A stretch of DNA of 64,000 nucleotides from NCBI RefSeq assembly GCF_007988945.1, contig NZ_BJVC01000002.1, positions 62,001 through 126,000 on the forward strand, in the 5' to 3' direction. The notes under the pieces are model-generated. The model was not told the origin of the DNA. It saw nothing but the letters and a program-made list of their open reading frames with translations, and made no database searches. The stretch is from Swaminathania salitolerans (GTDB lineage: Bacteria > Pseudomonadota > Alphaproteobacteria > Acetobacterales > Acetobacteraceae). Within the stretch, counting starts at the first letter, position 1. Every line of letters begins with the position of its first letter. This document shows positions 1 to 9,863 of this stretch, one piece after another. Made by a program: the position numbers and the translations under genes.

Positions 1-1275
1 TATCCGGTCCGTCAGCCCCGTCTCGACGAGGCAGAGCGCGAGCGCCGCCGTCAGAACGACGTGTATGGCTCTTCCCGGATGGGTATGGGTCAGTCGCGAG
101 AAGACATTCGACAAGGCAATGGAGCCGGCATAGGCATTCGTTATGTTGATCCGGCTCTGCGCCAGCAGGATCAGGAAAAACGTCGCAACGGGCGCCAGAC
201 CGTGAGGCAGGAGGCGGGAGAAGGCGACATCGTACATGACGATCGGTCGGGCAGCGTCATCGGCCGAAACGCCGGAGCGCACCAGGAAAACCGCGATCAA
301 ACCGCCAGCAAGAAGCTTCACGCCCCCGAACACGATCCATCCCGGCCCGCCGAGAAGCAGGCTGCTCCACCAGCGCAGCCGCGATCCGGATGTCCGTTCG
401 GGCATGAACCGCATGAAATCGGCCTGTTCGGCGCTCTGCAGAAGCAGAACGAGCAGGATGGACGCGCAGCATCCTGCCGATAACACGGAGAAGGCACCGG
501 CGCCTGAGGCGGGCGCGATCGCGGCTGCAGGAAGAATGCCGGGAAGGACGGCATGCCCTGCGAGAAATCCGTCCGATGGGCCTGCCCCCGAGGGAAACAT
601 CCCGGACGAGGAAATCCCGGAGGACAGGCTCCAGGGGAATCCTCCGCTAGAGACGATAATGGCGCGGATATCCGTGGAGGAAAAAAACGCGATCAGCGGT
701 GCGAGGTTGAGGACGATCCATGGAAGGAAACTCCAGGCCTGAAACCGCCTGATGGTCCCGATGCCGAGGAAAACGACCGGAACGATGGATCCCGAGGCGA
801 TCAGGGCCGCGACCCAATGCGGCAGGTCGAGCGTGGCCATGAGACACGACGCAAGGATAGAGGCCTCTATCGCGAAAAAGAAAACGGTGAATCCGGCATA
901 GAACACGGAGGTCAGAACCGAGCCGAGATAGCCGAAGCCCGTGCCTCTCGTGAGAAGATCGATATCGAGCCCGGTGCGCGCCGCACGCAGACACACGGGC
1001 AGACCGACGAGAAATATCGTGATCCCCGCAAGAAGCAGTCCCGCGAAAAGATTGGCAGGGCCGAAACCGAGTGCGAGCGCGCCGCCTATGGCCTCGAGAG
1101 CGAGAAAGGAGCACGCACCGGAGGCAGCGAGAAAACCCTGTTCCGGCGTGGAAAACCGCGCCGAACGCGCCATGTGTCTGAGCGCGTAATCCTCGCGGCT
1201 CTCATCGGAGGCGAGACGGTTGTACTGGCGTCTCGCCGGAGTGATCCTCAGGGGATGGGCCGGTCGCGCACTCAA
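1..1275 (-). CDS. Permease-like N-terminal part of a hybrid sensor kinase, truncated by window start
   Basis: Reading the minus strand gives 425 open codons running off the window. The start is a TTG at 1275 with GGAG eight bases upstream; an in-frame stop lies at about 1359. The N-terminus carries QYNRLASDESREDYALR (about residues 17-33), followed by hydrophobic segments with FLALEAIGGALALGFG and DIDLLTRGTGFGYLGS. These match my recollection of the NCS1/cytosine-permease-like membrane module that is fused to a histidine kinase and receiver in proteobacterial hybrid sensors, often next to urea or amine uptake genes. Only the membrane module is visible; kinase and receiver domains would lie left of the window. 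It is divergent from urtA, so a role in sensing urea or controlling urt-ure expression is a reasonable inference. A stand-alone NCS1 permease is the alternative. Confidence 0.7.
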   Translation of the reverse strand, partial: MSARPAHPLRITPARRQYNRLASDESREDYALRHMARSARFSTPEQGFLAASGACSFLALEAIGGALALGFGPANLFAGLLLAGITIFLVGLPVCLRAARTGLDIDLLTRGTGFGYLGSVLTSVFYAGFTVFFFAIEASILASCLMATLDLPHWVAALIASGSIVPVVFLGIGTIRRFQAWSFLPWIVLNLAPLIAFFSSTDIRAIIVSSGGFPWSLSSGISSSGMFPSGAGPSDGFLAGHAVLPGILPAAAIAPASGAGAFSVLSAGCCASILLVLLLQSAEQADFMRFMPERTSGSRLRWWSSLLLGGPGWIVFGGVKLLAGGLIAVFLVRSGVSADDAARPIVMYDVAFSRLLPHGLAPVATFFLILLAQSRINITNAYAGSIALSNVFSRLTHTHPGRAIHVVLTAALALCLVETGLTDRI

Positions 1276-1438
1276 ATCTCTGGTCTCCGTCAGGGGCTTG
1301 CGGGGCGGCACGAGCGGTCGGGAAGACCGGAGAAGACGACGAAACGTATGCGGAAGTTAATACGCAGGATTGCGTATGGTGCATAGATCGGGGCGCGGCG
1401 AACAATCGGGGCATGGTTCACGATGAGGAAGCCCGAGC

Positions 1439-2767
1439 ATGAACGCCTCTGTATCGCGTCTGACACGTCGCGCCCTTGCCCGTGGCGGGCTGGGGCTGGC
1501 CGCCCTGTCCGGCTATGCGCCCCGGGCCCGTGCAGCCGCTCCGGGCGGTGCGCCGATCCGCATTGGTATCCTGCACTCCCTGTCGGGCACGATGGCGATC
1601 AGCGAAACGACGCTCAAGGATGTCATGCTCATGCTGGTGGCAGAGCAGAACCGGCGCGGCGGCGTGCTCGGGCGTCCACTCGAGGCCGTGGTCGTCGATC
1701 CCGCATCGAACTGGCCGCTCTATGCGGAGAAAGCCAGACAGCTCATCGCGGTCGACAGGGTCTCTGCCATTTTCGGCTGCTGGACCAGCGTGTCGCGCAA
1801 ATCCGTCCTGCCGGTGGTGGAGGAGCTCAACGGGATTCTCTTCTATCCCGTCCAGTACGAAGGGCAGGAATGCAGTCGTAACATCTTCTATACCGGTGCC
1901 GCACCCAATCAGCAGGCCATACCGGCAGTGGATTACCTCCTCGGCGAGGAGGGGGGCGCGGCGAAGCGTTTCGCCCTGATCGGGACCGATTACGTTTACC
2001 CCAGAACGACGAACCAGATCCTGCGCAACTATCTGCTCGCCAGGGGAATCACTCCGGGCGACATCATGATCGATTATACGCCTTTCGGACAGTCGGACTG
2101 GCAGACGAGCGTCTCGCGGATCAAGGCGTTCGGCTCCGCAGGCAAGAAGACCGCCGTCATCTCCACGGTGAATGGCGATGCCAACGTGCCGTTCTACAAG
2201 GAGCTCGGGAACCAGGGAGTTTCGGCCACCGATATTCCGGTCATGGCGTTCAGCGTCGGCGAGGAGGAACTTGCCGGGATGGATACCGGCGGTCTCGTGG
2301 GGCAACTCGCGGCCTGGAATTATTTCCAGAGCATCGATACCCCGCAGAATACGGCGTTCATCAGATCATGGCGCGACTTCACGGGCAATCCGAAGCGGAC
2401 CGCCAACGATCCGATGGAAGCCCATTATCTCGGCTTCAATCTCTGGGTGCAGGCCGTAACGAAAGCCGGGACGACCGATTCCGATGCGGTCATAGACGCG
2501 ATGGTCGGGCTTCGTCAGGGCAACCTCACGGGCGGGACCGCCGTCATGCTGCCCGATCATCATCTTTCGAAGCCCGTCTATATCGGCGAGATCCAGGATG
2601 ACGGACAGTTCGCCGTCGTCTGGCAGACACCCGCCGAGATACCCGGCGAGGCCTGGTCCCGCTATGTGCCCGAAACCCGGACGCTCGTGGGCGACTGGAC
2701 CGCTCCGAGGCATTGCGGAAATTACGACACGGCCCGCAAGCTCTGTCTCGGGGGGCGTCATGGCTGA
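1439..2767 (+). CDS. urtA: Urea ABC transporter substrate-binding protein
   Basis: A 442-residue periplasmic binding protein of the branched-chain amino acid/urea family. The N-terminus has an RR-containing, Tat-like signal (LTRRALARGGLGLAAL, about residues 8-23) ending near ARAAAP. The mature protein opens with IRIGILHSLSGTMAISE and contains FGCWTSVSRKSVLPVVE and FYPVQYEGQECSRNIFYTGA, typical of UrtA. The ATG at 1439 is preceded by GAGGAAG at good spacing. It is first in the five-gene urt set, and its 3' end overlaps urtB by eight bases, so translation is probably coupled. It would bind urea in the periplasm and deliver it to UrtBC. Confidence 0.93.
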   Translation: MNASVSRLTRRALARGGLGLAALSGYAPRARAAAPGGAPIRIGILHSLSGTMAISETTLKDVMLMLVAEQNRRGGVLGRPLEAVVVDPASNWPLYAEKARQLIAVDRVSAIFGCWTSVSRKSVLPVVEELNGILFYPVQYEGQECSRNIFYTGAAPNQQAIPAVDYLLGEEGGAAKRFALIGTDYVYPRTTNQILRNYLLARGITPGDIMIDYTPFGQSDWQTSVSRIKAFGSAGKKTAVISTVNGDANVPFYKELGNQGVSATDIPVMAFSVGEEELAGMDTGGLVGQLAAWNYFQSIDTPQNTAFIRSWRDFTGNPKRTANDPMEAHYLGFNLWVQAVTKAGTTDSDAVIDAMVGLRQGNLTGGTAVMLPDHHLSKPVYIGEIQDDGQFAVVWQTPAEIPGEAWSRYVPETRTLVGDWTAPRHCGNYDTARKLCLGGRHG

Positions 2768-4463
2768 GGCACGGGCTGCCGTACTCCTCGTTGCGCTGCT
2801 TTCGGTTGCCTCGTGCCTCCCGCTGGGTCCGGCGATCTGCCTCGCACAGGACCGGACAGGAATACCGACACCGACACCGGCACCGACATCAATTCCGGCC
2901 CCGATATCGGCCCCGGATGTCGGGCATTCAAACGCGGTGAGCGATGCCGATGGCGAAGCCCTGCGCGCGCTCGCCTCACGTCATTTCGAAGCGATCGGCA
3001 GAGGCGTCGCCCGGCTCGGCGTTTCCGATGCGCCCTGGGGGAAAGCGGTTCTCGAGGCGTTGCATGACGGTCGTCTGGCGGTGGGCTCCGACAGCGACCG
3101 GATCGTCATCCGGGAAAACGGCGTCGCTCGCGATGCGGTCACGGGCGCGACCCTGACGGGTGACGCATTGCGCAGGATCCGCGTCAATAACCGTATCCGT
3201 GGCGCGATACGGATCGCGCTGGCCGAACGGGCGCTGAGGGCAAACGACGTGTCCGCGCGCGAAGCGGCTGCAATGGCGCTCTATCATCATCCCGGCGCCG
3301 ATGCGCTCCCCGTTCTCGATCGTGCGATGTCCCGGGAGAAGGCTGCGTCCGTCAAACGCGCCCTTACGCTTGCGCGCGCGGCCATTGTGCTGAAGACAGG
3401 CGCCGCGCCCGGGCAGGAACGCGCAGCGGTCGAGACACTCGGCAAGAGCGGGCGTCTGGATGCGCGCGGTCTGCTCGCCGGCGTCGCGTCCTCCTCCTCC
3501 GATCCCGAAATCGCGGGTTCCGCCAGAAAGGCAGTCGCCTCGATCGATCGAAGGCAGCGCCTGTGGGGCATCGTCCAGAACGTGTTCTACGGGGCCAGCC
3601 TCGGATCCGTGCTGATGCTCGCAGCCATGGGGCTTGCCGTCACTTTCGGCGTCATGGGCGTCATCAACATGGCCCATGGCGAGCTGATGATGATCGGTGC
3701 CTATGCCACCTATGCGACGCAATACGGGTTGCATCGCTGGCTGCCCGGGCTCGAGACCTGGAGCCTTGCCGTTGCGGTTCCGGTCGCCTTCGGGGTCTGC
3801 TGGCTCCTCGGGATTGCGATCGAGAAGGGGCTGATCCGGTTTCTTTACGGCCGTCCCCTCGAGACGCTTCTCGCCACATGGGGGTTGTCGCTCTGTCTCC
3901 AGCAGCTGGTGCGAAGCCTCTTCGGCCCGACCAATGTGGCCGTCACGACACCGTCCTTTCTTTCGGGCTCTGTTGCGATCGGAGGCACGGAAATCACGAT
4001 CGGACGCATCGCCATACTCGTCTTCTCGGGATGCGTCATGGCGGGGCTGCTCTTTATCCTGCGTCGTACCCGGTTCGGTCTCCAGATGCGCGCGGTCACG
4101 CAGAACCGGCGCATGGCAGCCCTGATGGGCATCCGCACAGCGCGGGTGGATGCGCTGACTTTCGGGCTGGGATCGGGAATTGCAGGGCTCGCGGGTGTGG
4201 CGGTCAGCCAGATCGACAATGTCAGTCCCAATCTGGGACAGGGCTACATCATCGACAGTTTTCTCGTGGTCGTGTTCGGCGGTGTCGGCAATCTCTGGGG
4301 CACGCTGGCCGCCGCCATGACCCTCGGCATCGGAGACAAGGTGCTCGAGCCGCTGATCGGTGCCGTCTCGGGCAAGATCCTGCTGCTCGTTCTCGTCATC
4401 CTCTATATCCAGAAACACCCGCGAGGCATGTTCCCCCTGCGTGGACGTGGAGTGGACTCATGA
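2760..4463 (+). CDS. urtB: Urea ABC transporter permease
   Basis: A 567-residue inner-membrane permease. The ATG at 2760 overlaps the end of urtA; the frame stays open upstream, but that part only shadows urtA. The first 30 residues look like a signal or membrane anchor, followed by a Pro/Thr/Ala/Ser-rich stretch (about residues 34-55) encoded by short ccgaca/ccggca DNA repeats. A soluble region with helical repeats then precedes the LivH-like membrane domain, which starts near VFYGASLGSVLMLAAMGLAVT (about residue 275). The long extracytoplasmic N-terminal extension is a known feature of UrtB relative to LivH. The stop overlaps the urtC start (ATGA). Confidence 0.92.
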   Translation: MAEARAAVLLVALLSVASCLPLGPAICLAQDRTGIPTPTPAPTSIPAPISAPDVGHSNAVSDADGEALRALASRHFEAIGRGVARLGVSDAPWGKAVLEALHDGRLAVGSDSDRIVIRENGVARDAVTGATLTGDALRRIRVNNRIRGAIRIALAERALRANDVSAREAAAMALYHHPGADALPVLDRAMSREKAASVKRALTLARAAIVLKTGAAPGQERAAVETLGKSGRLDARGLLAGVASSSSDPEIAGSARKAVASIDRRQRLWGIVQNVFYGASLGSVLMLAAMGLAVTFGVMGVINMAHGELMMIGAYATYATQYGLHRWLPGLETWSLAVAVPVAFGVCWLLGIAIEKGLIRFLYGRPLETLLATWGLSLCLQQLVRSLFGPTNVAVTTPSFLSGSVAIGGTEITIGRIAILVFSGCVMAGLLFILRRTRFGLQMRAVTQNRRMAALMGIRTARVDALTFGLGSGIAGLAGVAVSQIDNVSPNLGQGYIIDSFLVVVFGGVGNLWGTLAAAMTLGIGDKVLEPLIGAVSGKILLLVLVILYIQKHPRGMFPLRGRGVDS

Positions 4464-5596
4464 AAACCTCCATGGATTTCAGATCGGTCCGTCTTGCCGC
4501 AGGGCTCGTCCTGCTGCTTTCGGCGGTGCTTTCTCTCGGCAGCCTCCTGCCGCAGCAGGGAGTCTTCTCCGTTTCTCCCTTCGTGGTGACGATTGTCGGG
4601 AAATATCTGAGTTACGCATTTCTCGCCCTTGCGATCGATCTCGTCTGGGGGTTCGCCGGTATTCTGACGCTCGGCCATGCGGCGTTCTTCGCGCTCGGCG
4701 GCTATGCGATGGGGATGTACCTGACCCGCGAGATCGGTGCGCGCGGCGTGTACGGCAATGCCCATCTGCCGGATTTCATGGTCTTCCTCTCCTGGTCGGA
4801 TCTGCCCTGGTACTGGATGGGATCGGAGCATTTTGCCGTCTCGGTTCTGCTCGTTCTGCTCGTGCCTGGCGCGCTTGCGGCGCTTTTCGGATGGCTCGCC
4901 TTCCGCTCGCGCGTGTCGGGCGTCTATCTCTCGATCATCACCCAGGCCCTGACCTTTGCCCTGATGCTCGCCTTCTTCCAGAACGGGCTCGGCTTCGGTG
5001 GCAATAACGGTCTGACCGATTTCAAGGACGTGCTCGGTTTCGACCTGCATCAGGCGCGGACCCGCGCTGCGCTTCTCGCACTTACGGGCGTTTTCCTGGC
5101 CGGATCGCTGATGCTGGCCCGCTGGGTGGTGAGCGGCCGGTTCGGTCGCCTGCTCGTGGCCGTACGCGATGCCGAGAGCCGGACGCGGTTCATGGGATAT
5201 CGCCCCGATCATGCCAAATTGCTGGTCTGGATCCTGTCCGCCATGATCGCCGCCGTCGGCGGGGCGTTCTACGTCCTGCAGGTCGGAATCATCAACCCGG
5301 GAGAATTCACGCCGGGAAACTCGATCGAAGCCGTCATATGGGTCGCGGTCGGCGGGCGCGGAACCCTGAGCGGCGCCGTACTCGGCGCTGTGCTCGTCAA
5401 TTTCGGCAAGACCCTGTTCACGGCGTGGATGCCTGAATTCTGGCTGTACGGTCTGGGCTTTCTCTTCATTGCGACCACGCTCTTCCTGCCGTGCGGGCTG
5501 GTCGGGCTTGTGGGATCGATGGGCGGCAGGGCAGGGCGCAATGCCCGGACCGATCCGACACCGGAGCTTGTCGAGCCAGGGAGGGATGAGGAATGA
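4460..5596 (+). CDS. urtC: Urea ABC transporter permease
   Basis: A 378-residue LivM-like inner-membrane permease, partner of UrtB. The ATG at 4460 overlaps the urtB stop as ATGA; the open frame further upstream is antisense-like shadow. Multiple hydrophobic segments include an N-terminal LAAGLVLLLSAVLSLGSLL. The motif DLVWGFAGILTLGHAAFFALGG is typical of LivM/UrtC, and FVVTIVGKYLSYAFLALAI and GVYLSIITQALTFALML also fit. The C-terminal tail is hydrophilic. It overlaps urtD by four bases. Confidence 0.92.
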   Translation: MKTSMDFRSVRLAAGLVLLLSAVLSLGSLLPQQGVFSVSPFVVTIVGKYLSYAFLALAIDLVWGFAGILTLGHAAFFALGGYAMGMYLTREIGARGVYGNAHLPDFMVFLSWSDLPWYWMGSEHFAVSVLLVLLVPGALAALFGWLAFRSRVSGVYLSIITQALTFALMLAFFQNGLGFGGNNGLTDFKDVLGFDLHQARTRAALLALTGVFLAGSLMLARWVVSGRFGRLLVAVRDAESRTRFMGYRPDHAKLLVWILSAMIAAVGGAFYVLQVGIINPGEFTPGNSIEAVIWVAVGGRGTLSGAVLGAVLVNFGKTLFTAWMPEFWLYGLGFLFIATTLFLPCGLVGLVGSMGGRAGRNARTDPTPELVEPGRDEE

Positions 5597-6333
5597 GCGA
5601 GGACTGGCTGCTCGATCTGAGCCATGTCTCGGTCACCTTCGACGGTTTCCGGGCGATCAACGACCTGACGCTTCGCCTTCGCCCCGGAGAGATGCGCGCC
5701 ATTGTCGGGCCGAACGGTGCGGGCAAGACCACGATGATGGATATCGTCACGGGAAAGACCCGACCGGATTGCGGCAGCGTCCGTTTCCGGGGGCAGGAGC
5801 TGACGCGCTTCGACGAGCCGACCATCGCAAGGCTCGGAATCGGGCGCAAGTTCCAGAAACCGACGGTATTCGAGGCGTTGAGCGTTCACGACAATCTCCT
5901 TCTCGCCCTGAGGGGAACGCGCTCGCCGCTGCGGATGCTGTTCCTGCGCGAGACGCCGGACGAAGGCGAGCGGATCGCGGGGCTTCTCGGGCGCATCGGC
6001 CTGACGGCCCGGGAGAGGCTTCTCGCGGGTGCGCTCAGTCACGGACAGAAGCAGTGGCTGGAGATCGGCATGCTCCTTGCGCAGGATCCCCGCCTTCTTC
6101 TCGTCGATGAGCCGGTTGCGGGCATGACCGATGCCGAAACCATGCAGACGGCTGATCTGCTGCGCGACATCAACACCTCTCACAGCGTGATCGTGGTCGA
6201 GCATGACATGGATTTCGTGCGCGCGCTGGGTGTGGACGTCACGGTTCTGCACGAGGGATCGGTCCTGACGGAAGGCACGCTCGATCGCGTCAGCGCCGAT
6301 CCGCGCGTCATCGACGTCTATCTCGGTCGCTGA
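5593..6333 (+). CDS. urtD: Urea ABC transporter ATP-binding protein
   Basis: A 246-residue ABC ATPase. Walker A is GPNGAGKTT (about residues 39-47), the signature region is LSHGQKQWLEIGMLL (near 148), Walker B is LLLVDEP, and the switch histidine follows in VVEHDMDF. The LSHGQKQ signature in place of LSGGQ is characteristic of UrtD. The start overlaps the urtC stop. It works with UrtE as the heterodimeric motor of the urea importer. Confidence 0.93.
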   Translation: MSEDWLLDLSHVSVTFDGFRAINDLTLRLRPGEMRAIVGPNGAGKTTMMDIVTGKTRPDCGSVRFRGQELTRFDEPTIARLGIGRKFQKPTVFEALSVHDNLLLALRGTRSPLRMLFLRETPDEGERIAGLLGRIGLTARERLLAGALSHGQKQWLEIGMLLAQDPRLLLVDEPVAGMTDAETMQTADLLRDINTSHSVIVVEHDMDFVRALGVDVTVLHEGSVLTEGTLDRVSADPRVIDVYLGR

Positions 6334-6346
6334 GAGGAGAGAGACC

Positions 6347-7042
6347 ATGCTCACGATTACCGATATCGCGCTGCATTACGGCGAAGCGATCGCGCTTCGC
6401 GGCGTTTCCCTCAGCGCCCGGCGCGGCGCGGTGACCTGTCTGCTGGGCAGAAACGGGGTCGGAAAGACCAGCGTGCTGCGTGCAGTAACCGGAATGCACG
6501 GCATTTCCGGCGGCAGCATTCTCTGGGAGGGGGAAGAGATCGCGCATCTTCCGGCGTGGGAGCGTGCAAGACGCGGCATTGCGACCGTTCCGCAGGGGCG
6601 GGACATTTTCCCGCTGCTGAGCGTGCGGGAGAATCTCCAGACCGGTTTCTCCCTTCTGCCGCGCGGGCAGAGGCGCATCCCCGAGGAGATCTTCGCGATC
6701 TTTCCGGTGCTCGGAGACATGCTCGACCGCAGGGGGGGCGATCTTTCCGGCGGGCAGCAGCAGCAGCTCGCCATCGCACGGGCGCTCGTCACCAGACCGC
6801 GCCTTCTGGTGCTGGACGAACCGACCGAAGGGATCCAGCCCTCGATCATCAAGGATATCGGCAGGGTCATCGCCATGCTGCGCGATCGCGGGGACATGGC
6901 ACTGCTTCTGGTCGAGCAGTATTTCGAGTTCGCCTACGACCTCGCCGATAGCGTCGTCGTGCTCGACCGGGGTCAGGTCGTCGCGCAGGGCACGATCGGG
7001 ACCCTCGACCGCCAAGAGGTGCGTCGACATGTGATGCTCTGA
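6347..7042 (+). CDS. urtE: Urea ABC transporter ATP-binding protein
   Basis: A 231-residue LivF-like ABC ATPase. Walker A is GRNGVGKTS (about 35-43), the signature is LSGGQQQQLAIARAL (about 133-147), Walker B is LLVLDEPTEGIQPS, and the switch region is LLVEQYFEF. A GAGAGGAGAGA ribosome site lies just upstream of the ATG. It sits 13 bases after urtD and is the last transporter gene before urease, supporting one urt-ure transcription unit. Confidence 0.93.
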   Translation: MLTITDIALHYGEAIALRGVSLSARRGAVTCLLGRNGVGKTSVLRAVTGMHGISGGSILWEGEEIAHLPAWERARRGIATVPQGRDIFPLLSVRENLQTGFSLLPRGQRRIPEEIFAIFPVLGDMLDRRGGDLSGGQQQQLAIARALVTRPRLLVLDEPTEGIQPSIIKDIGRVIAMLRDRGDMALLLVEQYFEFAYDLADSVVVLDRGQVVAQGTIGTLDRQEVRRHVML

Positions 7043-7152
7043 AGACGGCGCCCGTCATCCGCAGCCCTCATCCCCTGCATTCTGCCTCCGGGGAGCACTC
7101 CCTCAACCGCGCGCAACGACTTGTGCGCAAACCGGTTCGAAAGGTCGTTCCG

Positions 7153-7908
7153 ATGCATCTGACACCTTATGAAGTCGACAAACTTACGGTCGCAACGACC
7201 GGCATGCTCGCGCAACGGCGCCTCGCGCGCGGGCTGAGGCTCTCCTATCCCGAAGCGATGGGGCTGCTCGCCTTCGTGCTGCTCGAGCTGATCCGTGACG
7301 GAAATCACTCGGTTTCCGAGCTCATGCAGATCGGGGGACGCATACTCGGGCGAAGGGAAGTCCTGCCCGGCGTGCCCGAGATGATGACGGATCTGCATGT
7401 CGAGGGGACGTTCGCGGACGGGACGAAGCTCGTTGCTGTGCGGGCGCCCGTTTCGCATGAGGAGGGGGATCTGGGTCTCGCCCTTCATGGGAGCTTCCTG
7501 CCGGTGCCCGATACCGCGCTGTTCGGCGCGCAGGCGCAGGAGAAGGCCGGGACGATCCTGGTCGAGGAGGGGGTCATTACGCTCAATGAGGGGCGTGACT
7601 CCGTAACCATCGACATCACGAATACCGATGCCCGCCCGGTGCAGATCGGCAGCCACTTCCATTTCGGCGAGGCGAATCCCCGCCTGCTTTTCGACCGCGA
7701 TGCGGCTTATGGCAGGAGGCTCGATATCCCGGCCGGGACCGCCATCCGCATCGAGCCGGGCGAGACCCGGACCATCACGCTCGTCCAGATCGCAGGCAAC
7801 CGGGTCATCCGGGGAGGAAACAACATCGCAGACGGTCAGGTCGGTGCCGCAAACCGCAGAACCGCGCTCGGACGCGTGACGAACCGCGCTTTCGCCCATA
7901 CCGGCTGA
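7153..7908 (+). CDS. ureAB: Urease gamma-beta fusion subunit
   Basis: A 251-residue chain that fuses the two small urease subunits, as in Helicobacter UreA. Residues 1 to about 105 are the gamma (UreA) part, starting [18 protein letters not shown]. After a linker, about 130-251 are the beta (UreB) part with [20 protein letters not shown] and the [19 protein letters not shown] strand. I chose ATG 7153, which has GAAAGG eight bases upstream and gives the usual MHLTPYE start; an in-frame GTG at 7123 lacks a ribosome site. It lies 110 bases after urtE and 14 bases before ureC. Confidence 0.93.
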   Translation: MHLTPYEVDKLTVATTGMLAQRRLARGLRLSYPEAMGLLAFVLLELIRDGNHSVSELMQIGGRILGRREVLPGVPEMMTDLHVEGTFADGTKLVAVRAPVSHEEGDLGLALHGSFLPVPDTALFGAQAQEKAGTILVEEGVITLNEGRDSVTIDITNTDARPVQIGSHFHFGEANPRLLFDRDAAYGRRLDIPAGTAIRIEPGETRTITLVQIAGNRVIRGGNNIADGQVGAANRRTALGRVTNRAFAHTG

Positions 7909-7922
7909 ACAGGAGATTCATC

Positions 7923-9638
7923 ATGGGATATCAGATCGACCGTGCCCTTTACGCCAGTCTGTTCGGGCCGACCAAGGGGGATCGCATCCAGCTCGGCGAT
8001 ACCTGTCTTCTTGCAGAGATCGAACACGACTACACAGTCTATGGCGATGAATGCGTGTTCGGCGCGGGGAAGGTGATCCGCGACGGAATGGGGCAGAATT
8101 CCGGTCTCGGGCCTGAATACACCCTGGATTGTGTGATCACCAATGTCGTCGTGATCGATCATACCGGGATCTACAAGGCCGATATCGGTATCAAGAACGG
8201 CCGTATCTCCGGGATCGGCAAGGCGGGCAATCCGGACGTCATGGCCGGGGTCTCGCCCGATCTGGTGATCGGGGTCAATACCGAGGTGATCTCGGGTGAG
8301 GGCAAGATCCTGACCGCGGGCGGTGTCGATACCCATTTCCATTACATCTGCCCGACCCAGCCTGAGACGGCACTGGCAAGCGGCATCACGACGCTGGTCG
8401 GAGGCGGAACGGGGCCGGCCACGGGCTCCCTTGCGACGACCTGCACGCCGAATCCGGAATATCTGCGCCTCATGATGCAGGCGACCGACAATGTCCCTGT
8501 CAATTTCATTTTCTCCGGACGGGGCAATTCCTCGCGCCCGGACGGAATGAAGGAACAGATCCTCGCAGGAGCCGCGACCCTCAAGCTGCATGAGGACTGG
8601 GGGACCACGCCGGCGGCGATCGATACCTGCCTCGGCGTGGCCGACGCCTATGACGTGCAGGTCACGATCCATACGGATTCGATCAATGAGAGCTGCTCGG
8701 TCGAGGATTCCATCCGCGCCTTTGCCGGGCGAACCATCCACACCTATCACTCCGAAGGGGCGGGAGGCGGTCATGCGCCCGATCTCATGCGGGTGTGCGG
8801 CGAGCCCAATATCCTCACCAGTTCGACGAGCCCGACCAATCCCTACACCGTCAATACGGTTGCGGAACATCTCGATATGCTGATGGTCTGCCATCATCTC
8901 GACAAGGATATTCCGGAGGATGTTTCCTTCGCTGCAAGTCGCATCCGCCCGCACACGATTGCGGCCGAAGGGGTCATGCACGATATCGGCGCCATTTCGA
9001 TGATGACATCGGACAGCCAGGCCATGGGGCGCGCGGGCGAGGTCGTCACGCGCAGCTGGCAGATTGCCGATCTGATGAAAAAGCAGCTCGGTACGCTGGC
9101 GGAGGACAGCGCGAGGAACGACAATTACCGCATCCGGCGCTATGTCGCGAAATACACGATCAACGGAGCGATCGCTCACGGGATCGGCCATCTCGTGGGG
9201 TCGATCGAAAAGGGCAAGGTGGCCGATCTCGTCCTGTGGTCTCCCGCATTTTTCGGAACACGCCCCGAACTCGTTCTGAAAAGCGGTTTCATCGCCTATG
9301 CGCAGATCGGCGATGCGAACGCATCCATTCCCACGCCGCAGCCCGTCATCATGCGGCCCATGTGGGGGGCGACGGCCGCCGGAACCGCCCGGACCTCGAT
9401 GCTCTTCGTCAGCGAAGCGTCGCTCAGTGAAGGGCAGGTCTCGTCCTACGGTCTGGGCAAGCGGATCGAGCCCGTCAGACGCTGTCGTACCATCGGAAAG
9501 GCGGACATGATCCTCAACGATGCGACGCCGTCCGTTACGGTCGATCCCGTGACCTATCGGGTCGCGATCGACGGACAGGAGATCGATATCGCACCGGCGG
9601 AAACGGTGCCGATGAGCCGTCGCTTCAGTCTTTTCTGA
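7923..9638 (+). CDS. ureC: Urease alpha (catalytic) subunit
   Basis: A 571-residue urease catalytic subunit that hydrolyses urea to ammonia and carbamate in the cytoplasm. Visible active-site elements are the metal-binding HFH (about residues 138-140, in THFHYICP), the lysine to be carbamylated in [11 protein letters not shown] (near 221), [31 protein letters not shown], the flap [21 protein letters not shown], and [10 protein letters not shown] with the last metal ligand. Many segments resemble Helicobacter UreB. HFHYICP and [12 protein letters not shown] are slightly atypical but keep the ligands. No ureD, E, F or G follows; the next gene is a porin. Confidence 0.94.
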   Translation: MGYQIDRALYASLFGPTKGDRIQLGDTCLLAEIEHDYTVYGDECVFGAGKVIRDGMGQNSGLGPEYTLDCVITNVVVIDHTGIYKADIGIKNGRISGIGKAGNPDVMAGVSPDLVIGVNTEVISGEGKILTAGGVDTHFHYICPTQPETALASGITTLVGGGTGPATGSLATTCTPNPEYLRLMMQATDNVPVNFIFSGRGNSSRPDGMKEQILAGAATLKLHEDWGTTPAAIDTCLGVADAYDVQVTIHTDSINESCSVEDSIRAFAGRTIHTYHSEGAGGGHAPDLMRVCGEPNILTSSTSPTNPYTVNTVAEHLDMLMVCHHLDKDIPEDVSFAASRIRPHTIAAEGVMHDIGAISMMTSDSQAMGRAGEVVTRSWQIADLMKKQLGTLAEDSARNDNYRIRRYVAKYTINGAIAHGIGHLVGSIEKGKVADLVLWSPAFFGTRPELVLKSGFIAYAQIGDANASIPTPQPVIMRPMWGATAAGTARTSMLFVSEASLSEGQVSSYGLGKRIEPVRRCRTIGKADMILNDATPSVTVDPVTYRVAIDGQEIDIAPAETVPMSRRFSLF

Positions 9639-9674
9639 GCCGGAGCGATGGCAATGTGGCAACAAAACAACACA

Positions 9675-9704
9675 TTGACATGGTTTGTCGCTCAGAAATG
9701 ATAT
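9675..9704 (+). promoter_or_regulatory. Candidate sigma70 promoter for the coiled-coil porin
   Basis: TTGACA at 9675-9680 and TGATAT at 9699-9704 with an 18-base spacer, in a locally AT-rich stretch between ureC and the porin at 9864. This is a sequence match only. The transcribed leader would be about 150 bases. Confidence 0.45.
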
Positions 9705-9863
9705 TCCGTCAAAAAACCAGAGGAAAATATCGTTTCTTATCAATAAGTTGGGATGACTGAAACAAAACTGTCATATGAGAGTCATCAAAGCTTAGCGGGT
9801 AGCGCGAAGAGGAAGGTCCTAAGCACAGGGCCGCCCCCTTCTCGCTATCCGGATGATACCGAC

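Noticed and set aside
553-1386. Long rightward open frame opposite the sensor kinase
   Set aside because: Its translation is Arg/Glu/Gly-rich with no domain, while the minus strand gives a clear membrane protein; it is an antisense shadow in GC-rich DNA.
1380-1438. Sigma54 promoter upstream of urtA
   Set aside because: Expected for nitrogen control, but no TGGCAC-N5-TTGC match is present in the short interval I read.
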